This document shows, piece after piece, positions 12,579-26,486 of a stretch of 64,000 nucleotides of DNA (positions are counted from its first letter, which is position 1; every line of letters begins with the position of its first letter). The DNA is taken from contig CM074704.1 in the NCBI GenBank assembly GCA_037367355.1, positions 2,480,001 through 2,544,000 of the forward strand, given 5' to 3'. A program made the position numbers and the translations under genes. The notes beneath the pieces are model-generated. The model saw only the letters and a program-made list of their open reading frames with translations. It was not told where the DNA came from and made no database searches. This stretch comes from Neoscytalidium dimidiatum (lineage: Eukaryota > Ascomycota > Dothideomycetes > Botryosphaeriales > Botryosphaeriaceae).

Positions 12579-15500
12579 CTTTAACTACCTTTTTATAGGT
12601 ACCGGAGGTAACTCTACCCTAAAAACTACTAACTATAATATCCTAGACTAAAATTAGGAATAACCTTTTAACGGAGGAGGATTAGCTTTAGTTAATCCGT
12701 TCCTTAATTTCTAGAAACCTAGCCCTTAATATAAGACTACTTATTTCGGAAGCCTATTCCTCGGGTATAGCCTCCTTAAGTCGAGTAATTAACGGACCTA
12801 GAGTACCGGAGGACGCTAGCGACGACTACGGTTAAGTCCTTCTAGAGTACTTTATTCGAGGATAAGCCTTTATCGTTAACCGTACTATACGACCTTCTAC
12901 TCTAGCCATCCCCGTAATACTAGAACCGACCTAATACGATACTAAGCTAAAGATTAAGACCTCCGATACCTACGAGGGAGACCGGCGTAAGCTTAATAAT
13001 TTCCTAGCCTAGTTAGAGAACTACTTCGAGTTCTATAAAATATTATTTAAGAACGACGAGGAAAGAGTCCGCTTTATAGGAACCTACCTCCGAGGTAACG
13101 TAGTACGATAGTTCGAACCCTATTAAAAGGATTTCCGCTCGACTATCCTACGTACGGAAACTAGTAGCCTATTCGCTAACTATAATCGCTTCGCCGACGT
13201 AATTAAACAAGCCTTTAGTAGTAAAAACGAGGAGTAAGAGGCCGCTCTTCGAATTTAAGACCTCCGATAAACTCGATTAGTCTCGGAATACGTTACGGAA
13301 TTCCGTATACTCGCCTTATACCTTAATTAAAACGACTAATCCCTTAAATATATCTTTTATAAAGAGCTAAAGTATAATATAAAGGCCGAATTCGCCCGTA
13401 CTAGATTGCCTAGAGACCTTAGCGAGACTATTAACACGGCTATCTAAGTCGACTAATAACTATTTAACTTTAGATAAGAAATAGGCTAAACCCGATATTC
13501 GGCTAATATCTCGTAACCCCGAAATAATATACTTCTAGAGGACCCTATAGACTTAGATACTAACTAACGACAAAACCCTCGGCTAGTACCGGAGGAAGAA
13601 TAGCGACGACGCGAAAAGAGCCTTTACTTTTACTATAGAAAGTATAGATATATTAGTAGGAACTACCTAAATAAACGAACTAGTAACTAGCGAACTAACG
13701 ATAAGAAAAACACCTCGGCTACTAAAGGACGGCCTAAGACCCCTAATTACGATACCCTCTACTAGTCTACTTATAGTATTAAGGCCTACTCTATTTACTA
13801 GGAAGCTAAGAATATTAGCGGGTACTATCTAAAAAACTAGAAACGCCTACTAAACTAGAGCTATAGTAGGCGAGGTCTCTACCCTATAGAACTATAGTAG
13901 TATCGACCGGAAAAACCGTAGGATATCTACTAGAAAGCGAGGGGGACTCTATAGAATACGGGAACCACTAGGTTATCGTAATAAAAATTAATAGACGCCG
14001 AGCGCTTACCCTTATCGACTCCGTATCCTAAGGGAATTATATATTAAACCGATTCGTAGAAAAAGCCAACCTTAAACCTAGAGAAAAGGACTAACTATAT
14101 TAGCTAAGAACTATTAATAGATCTCCTAGCTCCTTTAGAGATAGAAAGGTAATTATCGAAACCCTAAAACTAACCCTCGAATATAAAAACTATAGAGAAC
14201 GTATCTATCTAGACGTTACTAAGATCCCTAAGTACGATATTATTCTTAGTATCCCTTAGTAGAAGAAATAGAAAGTATAATACGATTAGAATAATAGAGG
14301 AATTACCCTTAAGTCTAGAGAACGAAACTAAGAACTAGAATAGAAACTACGTACTATAGCCGAACCGATTACCTACGTAAGCCTAATTTCGAAAGCTACG
14401 CTAGAAAGGACCCGAAAGAAGAGGTAGACAATCGGAATAATATAGTATCGCCCTACTACTATAAATAAAGAAAGAACCCGATAGATTAGTACTACTAGAC
14501 GAGAAAAACCAGACTACCCGACACTCGTAGGAGGAGATAACCCTACTAGGATACACGAATAATACCTTAATAGCGTTTCTAAGGAATACTACCGGTTTAA
14601 GAAGATTTTTAGAGAAAAGATTAAAGACGTACTACCGGAATATAGACTATAGGACCATAAGATTAACTTAAAACTAGGCACCGAACCCCGATTTAGACCC
14701 TTATATCTAATATCGGAAAAGAAGTTATAAGTAATAAGGGAACACTTAGACTTATTACTAAAGAAGGGATATATCCGACCCTCCTAATCCTTAGTAGGAT
14801 TCCCCGTCCTCTTCGTACTAAAGCCCGGAGGTAAGTTACGCCTCTATATAGATTATAGATCCCTAAACGATATAACTATTAAAGACCGCTACCCTCTACC
14901 CCGTATTAACGAACTAAGGAATCGCCTCTCCGGAGTATAATTCTTTACTAAGTTAGACCTACGGGATAGGTACTACCTTATCCGAATTAAGAAAGGATAT
15001 AAATAGAAAACTATATTTAGAACTCGATACGATCTATACGAGTACTTAGTAATACCTTTCGAACTTACTAACGCCCCTACTATATTCTAAGCCCTTATTA
15101 ACTACGTCCTACGGGAATATCTAGACCGATTCTATATAGCCTACCTCGATAATATTCTAATATACTTAGAAACCCTTAAGGAATATAAGGAATATATATC
15201 TAAAGTCCTCTAGAAACTACTCAAATATAACCTCTCCGTTAAACTAGAAAAATGCACCTTCTATACCTAAAGGGTAGAATTCCTAGGCTTTATTATCGAA
15301 CTAGGAAAAGTAGTTATAGACCTAAAGAAGGTAGAAGATATCCTAAAGTAGCTAGAACTAAGAAACGTTAAAGAAGTATAAGCCTTCCTAGGATTTACTA
15401 ACTTCTACCGACGATTTATCGAACGATACTTATATATAGCCGAACCCTTAATCCGACTTACCCGAAAGGATACCCCCTTCGCCTAGAAAGAACCCTAGTA

Positions 15501-17707
15501 AGAGGCGTTTAATTAACTTAAAAGGGCCTTCGTAGAAGTACCGGTATTAATTATATTCGATCCCGATAAACTACTCTACCTCGAAACCGACGTATCCAAC
15601 TACGCTATTGGCGCCACCTTTAGCTAGCTAGACGATAAGGAAAGATTACACCCTATTACGTATTACTCTCGTAAAATATTACCCGCCGAACTTAATTACG
15701 AAATATACGATAAAGAACTACTTACAATCGTTATAGCGTTTAAGAAATAGCGATACTATCTTAAGAGAGCTAACTATAAAATTATAGTATACTCGGACTA
15801 TAAAAACCTAGGATACTTTATAACTACTAAGATACTAAGTAGAAGATAAGTATAATAGGCAGAATAACTCGCCCCCTTCTACTTTAAGATTTACTACCGT
15901 AAGGAAAGTAAAAACGGTAAGGCTAACGTACTTAGTCGTAGAGCCGACTACGTAGAAGGAAAGCTAGAACTATTACTAGTAGTACTACGATAAAACGACG
16001 ATAGCACGTTAGGCCCTAACCGCCCCCGAATTATTAAAGAATTCGACGTACCCTAGAAAGAACGAATACTAGTACCTATTATAAGGCTAGGGAGCCCTAT
16101 CGACGATAACGAACCTCTACGAAACCTAATACTAGAATAGAAGCCGAAGGACGAAGAGGAACCGTAGAACGAGGAACCTATACTAATACTTAGAGGAACT
16201 ACGAAAGAGGTAGAAAACGAGGAAGAAGATAACACCGCTACTTAGGAATAAATTATCTAAGGAAAATATAATAATAATCCGCTATCCTAAGAACTACTTT
16301 AACGAATAGGCACCCCCGAATATAACGACCCCGACCTAGTCTAAGACTATAGAGGCAATATACTATTCCGTGGAAAAATCTACGTACCTACACCTCTACG
16401 CAAACGACTAATAAAGGAATACTACAAGTCCGTAGTTTACGGACATCTAGAAATAATAAGAACCTTAGAACGGCTTATAAGATACTTCTACTTTCCCCGA
16501 ATAAGAAAAGTAGTAGAGAAAGTCATCTAGGAATATAACGAATACGTAAAAAATAAGGTAGTACGATATATACTATACGGATAGCTATAGCTTATTATAA
16601 TACTAACTAAACCCTAGAAATCGATTATAATAGATTTTATTACCGACCTACTAAATTTAGTAGACCCCGTAACTAAAGTACGATATAACGCTATTCTAGT
16701 TATTATCGACCGTCTAATAAAATAGGCATACTTTATCCCTTATAATAAAAAAATCGGAGTAGAAGGCTACGCCTACCTCTTCCTTAGATATATCTTCGCC
16801 TACTACGGGATACCTAAGGAACTAATTACGGACCGAGATCTACGATTTAGAGCTAAGTTCTAGTAAACCTTAGTCTATAAATTAGGAACTAAATATAAGA
16901 TATTAATAATAGTATACCCGTAAACCGATAGATAAACGGAACGAACTAACTAAACGCTAGAATAGTATCTAAGATTCTACCTAAATTATAGGTAAAATAA
17001 CTAGGTCGAACTCCTACTATTAGCCTAATACGCGTATAATAGTATATTAACGAAAGCTATATAAACTACGCCCTTCTACGCTAACTACGGATTCGACCCT
17101 ACTATCTTCGGAGAACCCTAGATCTACGAAGTACTCGCCTAAAAAGCTATACTTAGAGTAGACTAGCTACGTAAACTATACTAGAAACTAGCCCGAGATA
17201 TTAAATTTACCGTATATCGAATAGCTATATACTATAACAGACGGCGCTAGGCGTCGCCGCCCCTAAAAAAGGGGGATAAAGTCTAGCTTCTTAGAAAAAA
17301 TATTAAAATAATACGATTAAACGATAAATTAGACTATAAGAAAATCGGACCCTACTAAATTAAGAAAAAACTTTTACCTATTTCCTTTAAACTTAGATTA
17401 CTAGAATAAGTAGATATATACCTAGTTTTCTATATCTCTTTACTTAAACCCGTATATAGTAACGCCGAATCTAACCTAAAACTTAAAATATACCCCGATA
17501 ACGCCGATAAAGAATAGAACGTAGAGAAAATCTTAGATAGAGACTAGATTAACGGTTAATTTAAGTACCTTATTAAATAGGAAGGAGCGGATTCCGCCGG
17601 AAACCCGTAGAAACCCTTATAGGAACTAATCTCTTACCTTAACTACGAGGAACTCATCTATAAATACTACCGACGAAACCCTAACCGCTTAAACCTAGAG
17701 TATCCTC

Positions 17708-18289
17708 CTATAACGTAAACCCCGGAGGAGGCGTTAAGGATACCTAAAACTAGTCTACTAGTACCTCTTAAGAAACTAGCTCGTTGAAACCCGCTACGTT
17801 ACCACCGCCTAAACTAGATAATAAGGACCCCTAAGCCGCCCGCGCCTCCTACGCCTCCTTAGCCTTAATAGCCGCTAATTCCCGCTTAAATAACTTCTAA
17901 CTCTAGGAATCTAAGAAGGAAAGTATCCGTAATAGGCGGATTACCTTAGACCGAGAAGTAGCGGTATAACAAACTAAACGTTAAGCCTCCTCTTATAACC
18001 GCTAAATCTCGGCCTTATCCCTTTTAATCTCGCGCTAAGTCTACTTAATCTAAGCCCGTATCCAGTCCCGTTATTAATCTATACGACGAAACTTAATAGG
18101 GAAAGCCATATTAAAAGGAAAGAAGTAAAGATAGCCTCGCTTAGTATACTCGTAATACCTCTTAGAATCCGGCGATATAAGATAACGAAGATAAGGTCTC
18201 TCTATATAAAAAGAATAACGTCTAGAAGCGTTAGTACCGTTACGAAGGATACGGGCGAGAAGCGCGTATCGACGAGCGGAACTAGATAT
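17708..18289 (-). pseudogene. Antisense ORF of A2 (Cys-cluster/coiled-coil protein), RIPped
   Basis: Minus-strand frame homologous to the intact 139-codon ORF of A4. It opens with ATA (ATG after RIP), then SSSARR and ALLARILRNGT, and the Cys codons have become Tyr (TGT/TGC to TAT/TAC). Past the point where A4 is truncated by a deletion, the frame goes on with AIKAKEAQEARAAQGSLL and SSLGGGNVAGFNELVS, so the complete protein was longer than in A4. The lower limit is the first TAG whose original state cannot be judged. It overlaps the last codons of the sense pol frame tail to tail. Confidence 0.6.
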
Positions 18290-18383
18290 AACGGTAGAGA
18301 AATAATCTTAAGGAAACTAAAAAGGAAGCTTAACTACCTTTATATTTAACCTTCGGGCCGAAGGTTATCTAGAGGGGGGATAG

Positions 18384-18768
18384 TATTACGGTATAGCCGC
18401 CTAGAAAGGCGGATAACGAAACCCTACGACTACTTACCGCCTACGTAACTAATTCGGGGCCTAGCTCGGTAGAATACCTACCGACACTAATATACTAGAC
18501 TACCGTATACTCGCTTAGTAAAGCTCGGACTACTAATTAATACTAATTAGTAGGTTAATATTATAGATTACTACTAATCGTATCGATTACTCTATATATA
18601 TAGACTACACTCCTTTATTATAGTTAGGACCCTCGTAGTTAACTTATTAATCGATTCCTATCCTACTATTATATAAACCTCCCCTACCTACTACCGTATC
18701 GGCCCCTAGAAAGCCTAAGCTATCTAACGACGCGTCTCGACTCTCCTAGAAAGAGTCTCGGCGTAATA
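18384..18768 (+). repeat. 3' LTR of A2 (385 bp)
   Basis: Preceded by the polypurine tract and followed by the target duplication GTAAC. A1 gag resumes right after it. Confidence 0.9.
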
Positions 18769-21700
18769 GTAACTAGCGGACTAACGATAGAAAAACCATC
18801 TTAGCTACTAAAGGACGGCCTAAGACCCCTAACTACGATATCCTCTACTAGTCTACTTATAGTATCGAGGCCTACTCTATTTACTAGAAAGCTAAGAATA
18901 TTAGCGGATACTACCTAAAAAAACTAGAAACGTCTACTAAACTAGAGCTATAGTAGGCGAGGCCCCTATTCTATAGAACTATAGTAGTATCGACCGGAAA
19001 AACTATAGGATACCTACTAGAAAGCGAGGGGGATTCTATAGAATATAGGAACTACTAGGTTATTATAATAAAAATTAATAGACGCCGAGCGCTTACCCTT
19101 ATCGACTCCGTATTCTAAGGGAATTATATCTTAAACTAATTCGCGGAAAAAGCTAATCTTAAACCCCGAGAAAAGGACTAACTATATTAGCTAAGAACTA
19201 TTAATAGATCTCCTAGCTTCTTTAGAGATAGAAAGGTAATTATCGAAACCTCGAAACTAACTCTCGAATATAAAAACTATAGAGAACGTATCTATCTAGA
19301 CGTTACTAAGATTCTTAAGTACGATATTATTCTTAGTATCCCCTAGTAGAAGAAATAGAAAGTATAGTACGATTAGAATAATAGAGGAATCGCCCTTAAA
19401 CCTAGAGAACGAAATTAAAAACTAGAATAGAAACTACGTACTATAGCCGAACCGATTACCTACGTAAGCCTAATTTCGAAAGTAGCGCTAGAAAGGACCC
19501 GAAAGAAGGGGTAGATAATCGGAATAATATAGTATCGCCCTACTACTATAAATAAAGAAAGAACCCGATAGATTAGTACTACTAGACGAGAAAAACTAGA
19601 CTACCTAATATCTATAGGAGGAGACGACCCTACTAGAATATATAAATAATACCTTAATAGCGTTCTTAAGGAATACTACTAGTTTAAGGAAATTTTTAGA
19701 GAAAAAATTAAAGACGTACTACCGAAATATAGACTATAGGACTATAAGATCAACTTAAAACTAGGCGCCGAACCCCGATTTAGACCCTTATATCTAATAT
19801 CGGAAAAGGAATTATAAGTAATAAGGGAATACTTAGACTTATTACTAAAAAAAGGATATATCCGACCCTTTTAATCCTTAGTAGGATTCCCCGTTCTCTT
19901 CGTATCGAAGCCCGGAGGTAAATTACGCCTCTATATAGATTATAGATTCCTAAACGATATAACTATTAAAGACCGCTACCTTCTATCCCGTATCGACGAA
20001 CTAAGGGATCGCCTCTCCGGAGCGCGATTCTTTACTAAGCTAGACCTACGGGATAGGTACTATCTTATTTAGATTAAGGAAGGATATAAATAGAAAACCG
20101 TATTTAGAACTCGATACGGTTTATACGAGTACTTAGTAATATCTTTTAGACTTACTAACGCCTCTACTATATTCTAAGCCCTCGTTAACTACGTTCTACG
20201 AGAATATCTAGACCGATTCTATATAGCCTACCTCGACGATATTCTAATATACTTCGAAACCCTTAAGGAATATAAAGAATATATAGCTAAAGTCCTCTAG
20301 AAGCTACTTAAATATAATCTCTCCGTTAAACTAGAAAAATATACCTTCTATACCTAAAGAGTAGAATTCCTAGATTTTATTATCGAACTAGGGAAAGTAG
20401 TTATAGACCTAAAGAAGGTAGAAGATATTCTAAAGTAGCTAGAACTAAGGGACGTTAAAGAAGTATAAGTCTTTTTAGAGTTTACTAACTTCTACCGACG
20501 ATTTATTAAACGATACTTATACGTAGCCGAACCCCTAATCCGACTTACCCGAAAGAATACCCCTTTTACCTAGGAAGTACCCTAATAAGAGGCGTTTAAT
20601 TAACTTAAAAGGGCCTTTATAGAAGCGCCGGTACTCCTTATATTCGATTCTAATAAGCTACTCTATCTCGAAACTAACGTATCTAACTATACTATTAGCG
20701 CTATCCTTAGCTAGCTAGACGACGAGGGAAGGTTATACTCTATTACGTATTACTCTTATAAAATATTACCCGCCGAGCTTAATTATAAGATATACGATAA
20801 AGAACTACTTACGATCGTTATAGCGTTTAAAGAATAGCGATACTATCTTAAGGGGGCTAACTATAAAATTACGGTATACTCGGATTATAAGAACCTAGGA
20901 TACTTTATAACTACTAAGGTACTAAATAGAAGATAAATATAATAGGTAGAATAACTAGCTCTCTTCTACTTTAAGATCTACTACCGTAAGAGAGAAGAAA
21001 ACGGTAAGGCCGACGCGCTTAGCCGTAGAGCCGACTATATAGAAGGAAAACCGGAACTATTACTAGCGGTACTATAATAAAACGACGACGGTACGTTAGG
21101 CTCTAACCGCCTCTAAATTATTAAGAAATCTAACCTACTCTAGAAGGAACGGATACTAGTACCTATTATAAGACTAGGAAATCCTATCGATAACGGCGAG
21201 CCGCTAAGAAGCCTAATACCTAGATAGGAACCCGAGAATAAGGAACTTATACTAATACCTAAAGAAACCGCGGAGGAAGTAGTAAATAGAGAAGAAGACG
21301 ATACCGCTACTTAAGAATAAATTATCTAAGGAAAATATAATAATAATCCGCTATTCTAAGAACTACTTTAACGAATAGGCACCCCCGAATATAACGACCC
21401 CGACCTAGTCTAAGACTATAGAGGTAATATACTATTCCGCGGAAAGATCTACGTACCTATACCTCTACGTAAACGGCTAATAAAGGAATACTACGAATCC
21501 GTAGTCTATAAATATCTAGGAATAATAAGAACCTTAGAACGGCTTATAAGATACTTCTACTTTCCCTAAATAAGAAAAATAGTAGAGAAAGTCATCTAGA
21601 AATATAACGAATGCGTAAAGAATAAGATAGCGCGATATATATTATACGGATAACTATAGCTTATTATAATACTAACTAAACCCTAGAAATTGGTTATAAT

Positions 21701-22776
21701 AGACTTTATTACCGATCTACTAGTCTTAATAGACCCCGTAACTAAAGTACGATATAACGCTATTCTAGTTATTATCGACCGTCTAATAAAATAGGTATAC
21801 TTTATCCCTTATAATAAGAAAATCGGAGCGGAGGGCTACGCCTACCTCTTCCTTAGATATATCTTCGCCTACTACGGGATACCTAAGGAACTAATTACGG
21901 ACTAGAACCTACGATTTAGAGCTAAGTTCTAGTAAACCTTAGTCTATAAGTTAGAAACTAAATATAAGATATTAATAACGGTATACCCGTAAACTAATAG
22001 ATAAACAGAACGAACTAACTAGATACTAGAATAGTACTTAAGATTCTATCTAAACTATAGGTAAAATAACTAGGTCGAACTCCTACTATTAGCCTAATAC
22101 GCGTATAATAGTATATTAACGGAAGCTATATAAACTACGCCTTTCTACGCTAACTACGAATTTAACTCTACCGCCTTCGAAGAACCTTAGATCTACGAAG
22201 TACTCGTCTAAAAAGCTATACTTAGAGTAGACTAGTTACGCAAACTATATTAGAAACTAGCCCGAGATATTAAATTTACCGTATACCGAATAGCTATATA
22301 CTACGATAGACGGCGCTAAGCGTCGCCGCCCCTAAAGAAGGGGGATAAAGTCTAGCTTCTTAGAAAAAATATTAAAATAATACGATCGAACGATAAATTA
22401 GACTATAAGAAAATCGGACCCTACTAAATTAAGAAAAAACTTTTACCTATTTCCTTTAAACTTAAATTACTAGAATAAGTAGATATATATCTAGTTTTCT
22501 ATATCTCTTTACTTAAACCCGTATATAGTAACGCCGAATCTAACCCGGAACTTAAAATATACCCCGATAATACCGATAAAGAATAGAATATAGAGAAAAT
22601 CCTAGATAGAGACTAGATTAACGGTTAATTTAAGTACCTTATTAAATAGGAAGAAACAGATTCCGCCGAGAACCCGTAGAAACCCTTATAGGAACTAATC
22701 TCTTACCTTAACTACGAGGAACTTATCTATAAATACTACCGACGAAATCCTAACCGCCTAAACCTAGAGCATCCTC

Positions 22777-23358
22777 TTATAACGCGAACCTCGGAGGAGG
22801 CGTTAAGAATACCTAAAACTAGTCTACTAGTACCTCTCGAGGAACTAGCCCGTTAGAACCCGCTACGTTACTACCGCCTAAACTAGATAATAAGAACCTC
22901 TAAGCCGCCTACGCCTTCTACGTCTTCTTAGCCTTAATAGCCGCTAACTCCCGCTTAAATAACTTCTAACTCCGGGAATCTAGGGAGGAAAGTATCCATA
23001 ATAGGCGGATTATCTTAGACTAGGAAGTAGCGATACGACGAACTAAACGTTAAGCCTCCTCTTATAACCGCTAAATCTCGGCCTTATCCCTTTCGATCTC
23101 GCGCTAGGTCTACTTAATCTAAGCCCGTACCCGGTCCCGTTATTAATCTATACGACGAAATTTAATAGGGGAAGCTATATTAGAAGGAAAGAAATAAAGA
23201 TAACCTCGCTTAGTATACTCGTAATACCTCTTAGAATCCGGCGATATAAGATAACGAAGATAAGGTCTCTCTATATAAAAAGAATAACGTCTAGAAGCGT
23301 TAGTACCGTTACGAAGAATACGGGCGAGAAGCGCGTATTAACGAGCGGAACTAGATAT
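22777..23358 (-). pseudogene. Antisense ORF of A1, RIPped
   Basis: Same frame and position as in A2 and A4: ATA start at 23,358 followed by SSSAR and the ALLAR-type text, between the chromodomain end and the 3' LTR. The lower end is uncertain because RIP cannot be separated from a true stop codon. Confidence 0.55.
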
Positions 23359-23452
23359 AACGGCAAGAAAATAATCTTAAGAAAACTAAGAAGGGAGCTC
23401 TACTACCTTTATACTCGACCTTCGGGCCGAAGGTTACCTAGAGGGGGGATAG

Positions 23453-23837
23453 TATTACGGTATAGTCGCCTAGAAAGGCGGATAATAAAACCTTACGACT
23501 ATTTACCGCCTACGTAACTAACTCGGGGCCTAACTCGGTAGAATATCTACCGATACTAATATACTAGACTACCGCGTACTCGCTTAGTAAAGCTCGAACT
23601 ACTAATTAGTACTAATTAGTAGGTAAATATTACTAATTACTACTAATCGTACCGATTACTTAATATATATAGACTATACTTATTTATCGTAGTTAGGACC
23701 CTCGTAGTTAACTTATTAATTAATTTCTACCCTACTATCGTACGTACCTCCCCTATCTACTACTATATCGGCCCCTAGAAAGCCTAAGCTACCTAACGAC
23801 GCGCCTCGACTCTTCTAAAAAGAGTTTTAGCGTAATA
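23453..23837 (+). repeat. 3' LTR of A1 (385 bp)
   Basis: Starts right after GGGGGGATAG and ends GCGTAATA. It is followed by CTTTA, matching the 5 bp left of the A1 5' LTR. Confidence 0.9.
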
Positions 23838-23842
23838 CTTTA

Positions 23843-25236
23843 ACTAGCTTATTAGTAGTAATTTACTTATTATTAAACTTTTAAATAAAGTCTTATATTA
23901 ATTTCTTAATATTAATATTTTAAATATAATTCTATATATTAAAATAATAGTTATAATAATTTTATATCTATAAATTTATCTTTAGCGTAGATATAATACT
24001 ATTAAAGTTAAAAATCTATTAGAGCTTTTTATAGAGTCTCTAATAGAGTTATAAAATAATAACTTTAAAAAAAAGCTAATAATTATTCTATAAAGAAATA
24101 TAATACTAATAGTTTTACTTTTTTAAAATTAACTATATTAGTCTTAGTTAAGATATAAATTTTTAAAATATTATTTAAAAGATTATTTATAGTATTTACT
24201 AGCTATTTATAAAGAAGAAACGTTTTAAATAAACTTTCTTAAAGTAGTACTATATTAAGAAGTATATAAAAAACTAGAGTATTATAGTTAACGTTTTTTA
24301 AATTATTATTACGCGTATTTTATTATAAACGTAAATATAAAGAATTCTTTTATATAAGAAATACTATTTAATTATTAGAGTTTATAAAAGTTAGATCTCT
24401 ATCTTTAAGAAATTTAAAAATTAAAAAGAAAGAAATTTTATTTAAAGATTTTTCTTTAAGTATATATAAAAAGAGAATAAGAATAAAAAAGTAATAAAAG
24501 CCTATAATAGATTAGTCTAAAAAAGTAAATAAATAATCTTTCTCTTTAAACTATTTTTTTATAATAGTATTAAATCTATTAAAGTCTATCTAATAGTACT
24601 AATATTTTATATTTATAATTTTAATTTTATCTATATTCTTATTAAGTTTAATTTTTCTTTTTATATTAGCTTTCTTTTAATTCGTATATATTACTAGTCT
24701 TAGAATATTTATTCTTTTTTTTATATACTTAATTTTTATTTTTTATTATTTTAGAAAGGCTATAAGCTACTTAAAAATAATAACGATAATATATATTAAT
24801 ACTATTTATATTTACTATTAACGTTAAGCTTTTAACTATACTAGTATTTTTATTAAATATCGCTACTATAATCTTTAGCGCCGCTTTAATAGACTTCTTT
24901 AATATTTTAATAATCTACTTAACTTATATTATTAACTTATAGTATACTAGATTAAAGTTAGATATTAAAAGATAAGCTTAATTACTATAATTTTATTAAG
25001 ACTATAGTCTATAATAATTAGAATCTTACTAAATTTTTTTTTATTTATTTTAATTTTAAGATATTTTAATAGCTTAAAGACGTCTTTTATTAGCGTTTTT
25101 AAATTATATTAAAAAGCGTCTATATTATCTAAGATAGCTAATAATAAAACTAAGCTATATTTATAATTGCGCTAGTTAAAAGTAATAACTTAAAAGCTAT
25201 AATCTAAAAAAAATAAAATTTAAAAGATTTAGTTAT
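23843..25236. other. Extremely AT-rich degenerate DNA
   Basis: CpG is also largely lost here, unlike in the adjoining A copies, which suggests older or repeated mutation. Nothing recognisable is left. Confidence 0.55.
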
Positions 25237-25463
25237 TATAAAGACTAGATATAAATAGAGAGTTTAAGAATAGTATAAGAGAGTCTTTATTAAATAATAA
25301 ACGAATTCTTAGAAAATTTAAAGAGCTTATTAGATAGAACTTATATATAGGCGAGCGGTAAGCGAAGTTATATAATCTATATAGGCCGCGCTAGAACTTT
25401 ATATAGAAGTTAATAGCTTCTTATATATAAATAGTAGAAAGTTCTATATTTAGAGTTTTTATA
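25237..25463 (-). repeat. Family B LTR, probably a 3' LTR
   Basis: 227 bp, aligned end to end with the B1 LTR. Directly to its right is CTATCCCCCTC, the reverse complement of a polypurine tract, which places it as the 3' LTR of a minus-strand element whose internal part runs rightwards. It may be the missing 3' end of B2, with C and A3 lying in between. No matching 5-bp flanks were found (GTTAT left, CTATC right). Confidence 0.6.
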
Positions 25464-25990
25464 CTATCCCCCTCTTTTAGAAAAGCGTTCTTAACTTTAA
25501 AAGATAAAAAACTTACTAGCTTTAAATACTATTTATAGTATTAAAACCTCCGTTAAAAGAAAAAAAGATATATATTAAAGATAGTAAGAAACCCTTAAAT
25601 TAAAAAAGATAGAGTTAATACTACTAAAGATATCTAGAGTATTTATAATAGTCTTATATACTTTTTATATAAAACTTATATTTATATTATAAAGAGTTTA
25701 TAGGCTATAACTAGCTTTTTATTATAGATAGTATAATTAATTCTTAAGCTATAGTATTTTTTAAGTTATAAGATATATTCGTTTAGCGTAGTTCTTACGC
25801 TAGCGCGAATATACTTTAGAGTCTTATTAGCTAGTAAGCTAGCTTTATCTTAAAGAGAATAGAGTTATACTTATATAGACTTACTTATTATATATATAGT
25901 ATATATAGTAGTTAGTAGATTATAGTAGGCTATTATTAATAGTAGCTAGCTTTCGCTAATAGTAGCTATCTACTATCTATAGAAGCTAAT
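25464..25990 (-). mobile_element. Internal 3' fragment of a B-type element, RIPped
   Basis: AT-rich, CpG-poor sequence between the B LTR with its polypurine tract and the 5' LTR of C. No coding frame can be read. Assignment rests only on the adjacent LTR. Confidence 0.4.
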
Positions 25991-26486
25991 TATTACGAAC
26001 CCTAGAATATACGGGCGTTATAGCTATAAAGGTTATAAACCCGCATAGATAGGAAGTAGAAAGTCGATAGAAACAAGTACGGCGGAACGGTAATACTACC
26101 CGCTTATACGATCGGAAGTCGGGAGTCGGGAAACGAACCTAAGCGCCGCGAATTACGTAAAACCTATAAGAGTCCTACGTAGAATTAGGGCTAATCTAAA
26201 CCTCTAATCTAGGACCCTAATCTATTACTATAATCCCTAAATTATCGTAGCCTTCCTATAGTATATAGATATACTCGTTAGATAGTATTTTAACCCGTAT
26301 AGTTAACTTAAAGTTCTAATTTAATACTATATTAACTTAGAGGTAATAAGGCCTACTAAACTTCTATATTACGTAACTTCTTATTCTATTATTACTCCCC
26401 TTTCCTCGTCTTTAAGGTAAACCCTTCGACTAACCTAAATCTACTAGGCGACTCCGAAGTCTAGTAGTAGAGGCCCCGTCGTTATA
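25991..26486 (+). repeat. 5' LTR of C (496 bp)
   Basis: Starts TATTACGAACCC, ends GTCGTTATA (TG...CA after undoing RIP). It is followed by CTTTAACTAC, very like the primer-binding region of family A. Confidence 0.8.

Larger units (their letters stand above)
12194..18768 (+). mobile_element. Family A chromovirus copy A2, complete but RIP-degraded, nested in A1 gag
   Basis: The 385-bp LTRs lie at 12,194-12,578 and 18,384-18,768, with target duplication GTAAC at 12,189-12,193 and 18,769-18,773. It is inserted in the zinc-knuckle end of the A1 gag. Total length is 6575 bp, the longest intact layout of this family here. Order: gag (from about 12.63 kb, zinc knuckle near 13.62-13.66 kb), protease (..LIDS.. 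near 14.0 kb), RT (AYLDNILIYLE at about 15,140, second Asp changed to Asn as RIP would do), RNase H near 15.6 kb, integrase 16.4-17.4 kb, chromodomain about 17.52-17.64 kb, sense stop near 17.78 kb, antisense ORF, polypurine tract, 3' LTR. Confidence 0.92.
10700..23837 (+). mobile_element. Family A chromovirus copy A1, RIP-degraded, carrying nested A2
   Basis: Both LTRs are 385 bp (10,700-11,084 and 23,453-23,837) and are flanked by the 5-bp direct repeat CTTTA (10,695-10,699; 23,838-23,842). Gag starts near 11.1 kb and is interrupted at 12,193 by A2; coding resumes at 18,774. Readable landmarks after the insertion are the RT motif [11 protein letters not shown] near 20.23 kb, the integrase zinc-binding and catalytic region near 21.5-22.0 kb, a chromodomain (YLIK, then a RIPped Trp) near 22.58-22.72 kb, and a polypurine tract GAGGGGGGATAG just before the 3' LTR. 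Without A2 the element is about 6.56 kb. Frequent TAG/TAA codons at former CAG/CAA/TGG positions make it inactive. Confidence 0.9.

Noticed and set aside
16053..16235. Minus-strand Ser-rich ORF in A2
   Set aside because: Mirror of the acidic linker of pol; the same shadow appears in A4 at 42,554-42,943.
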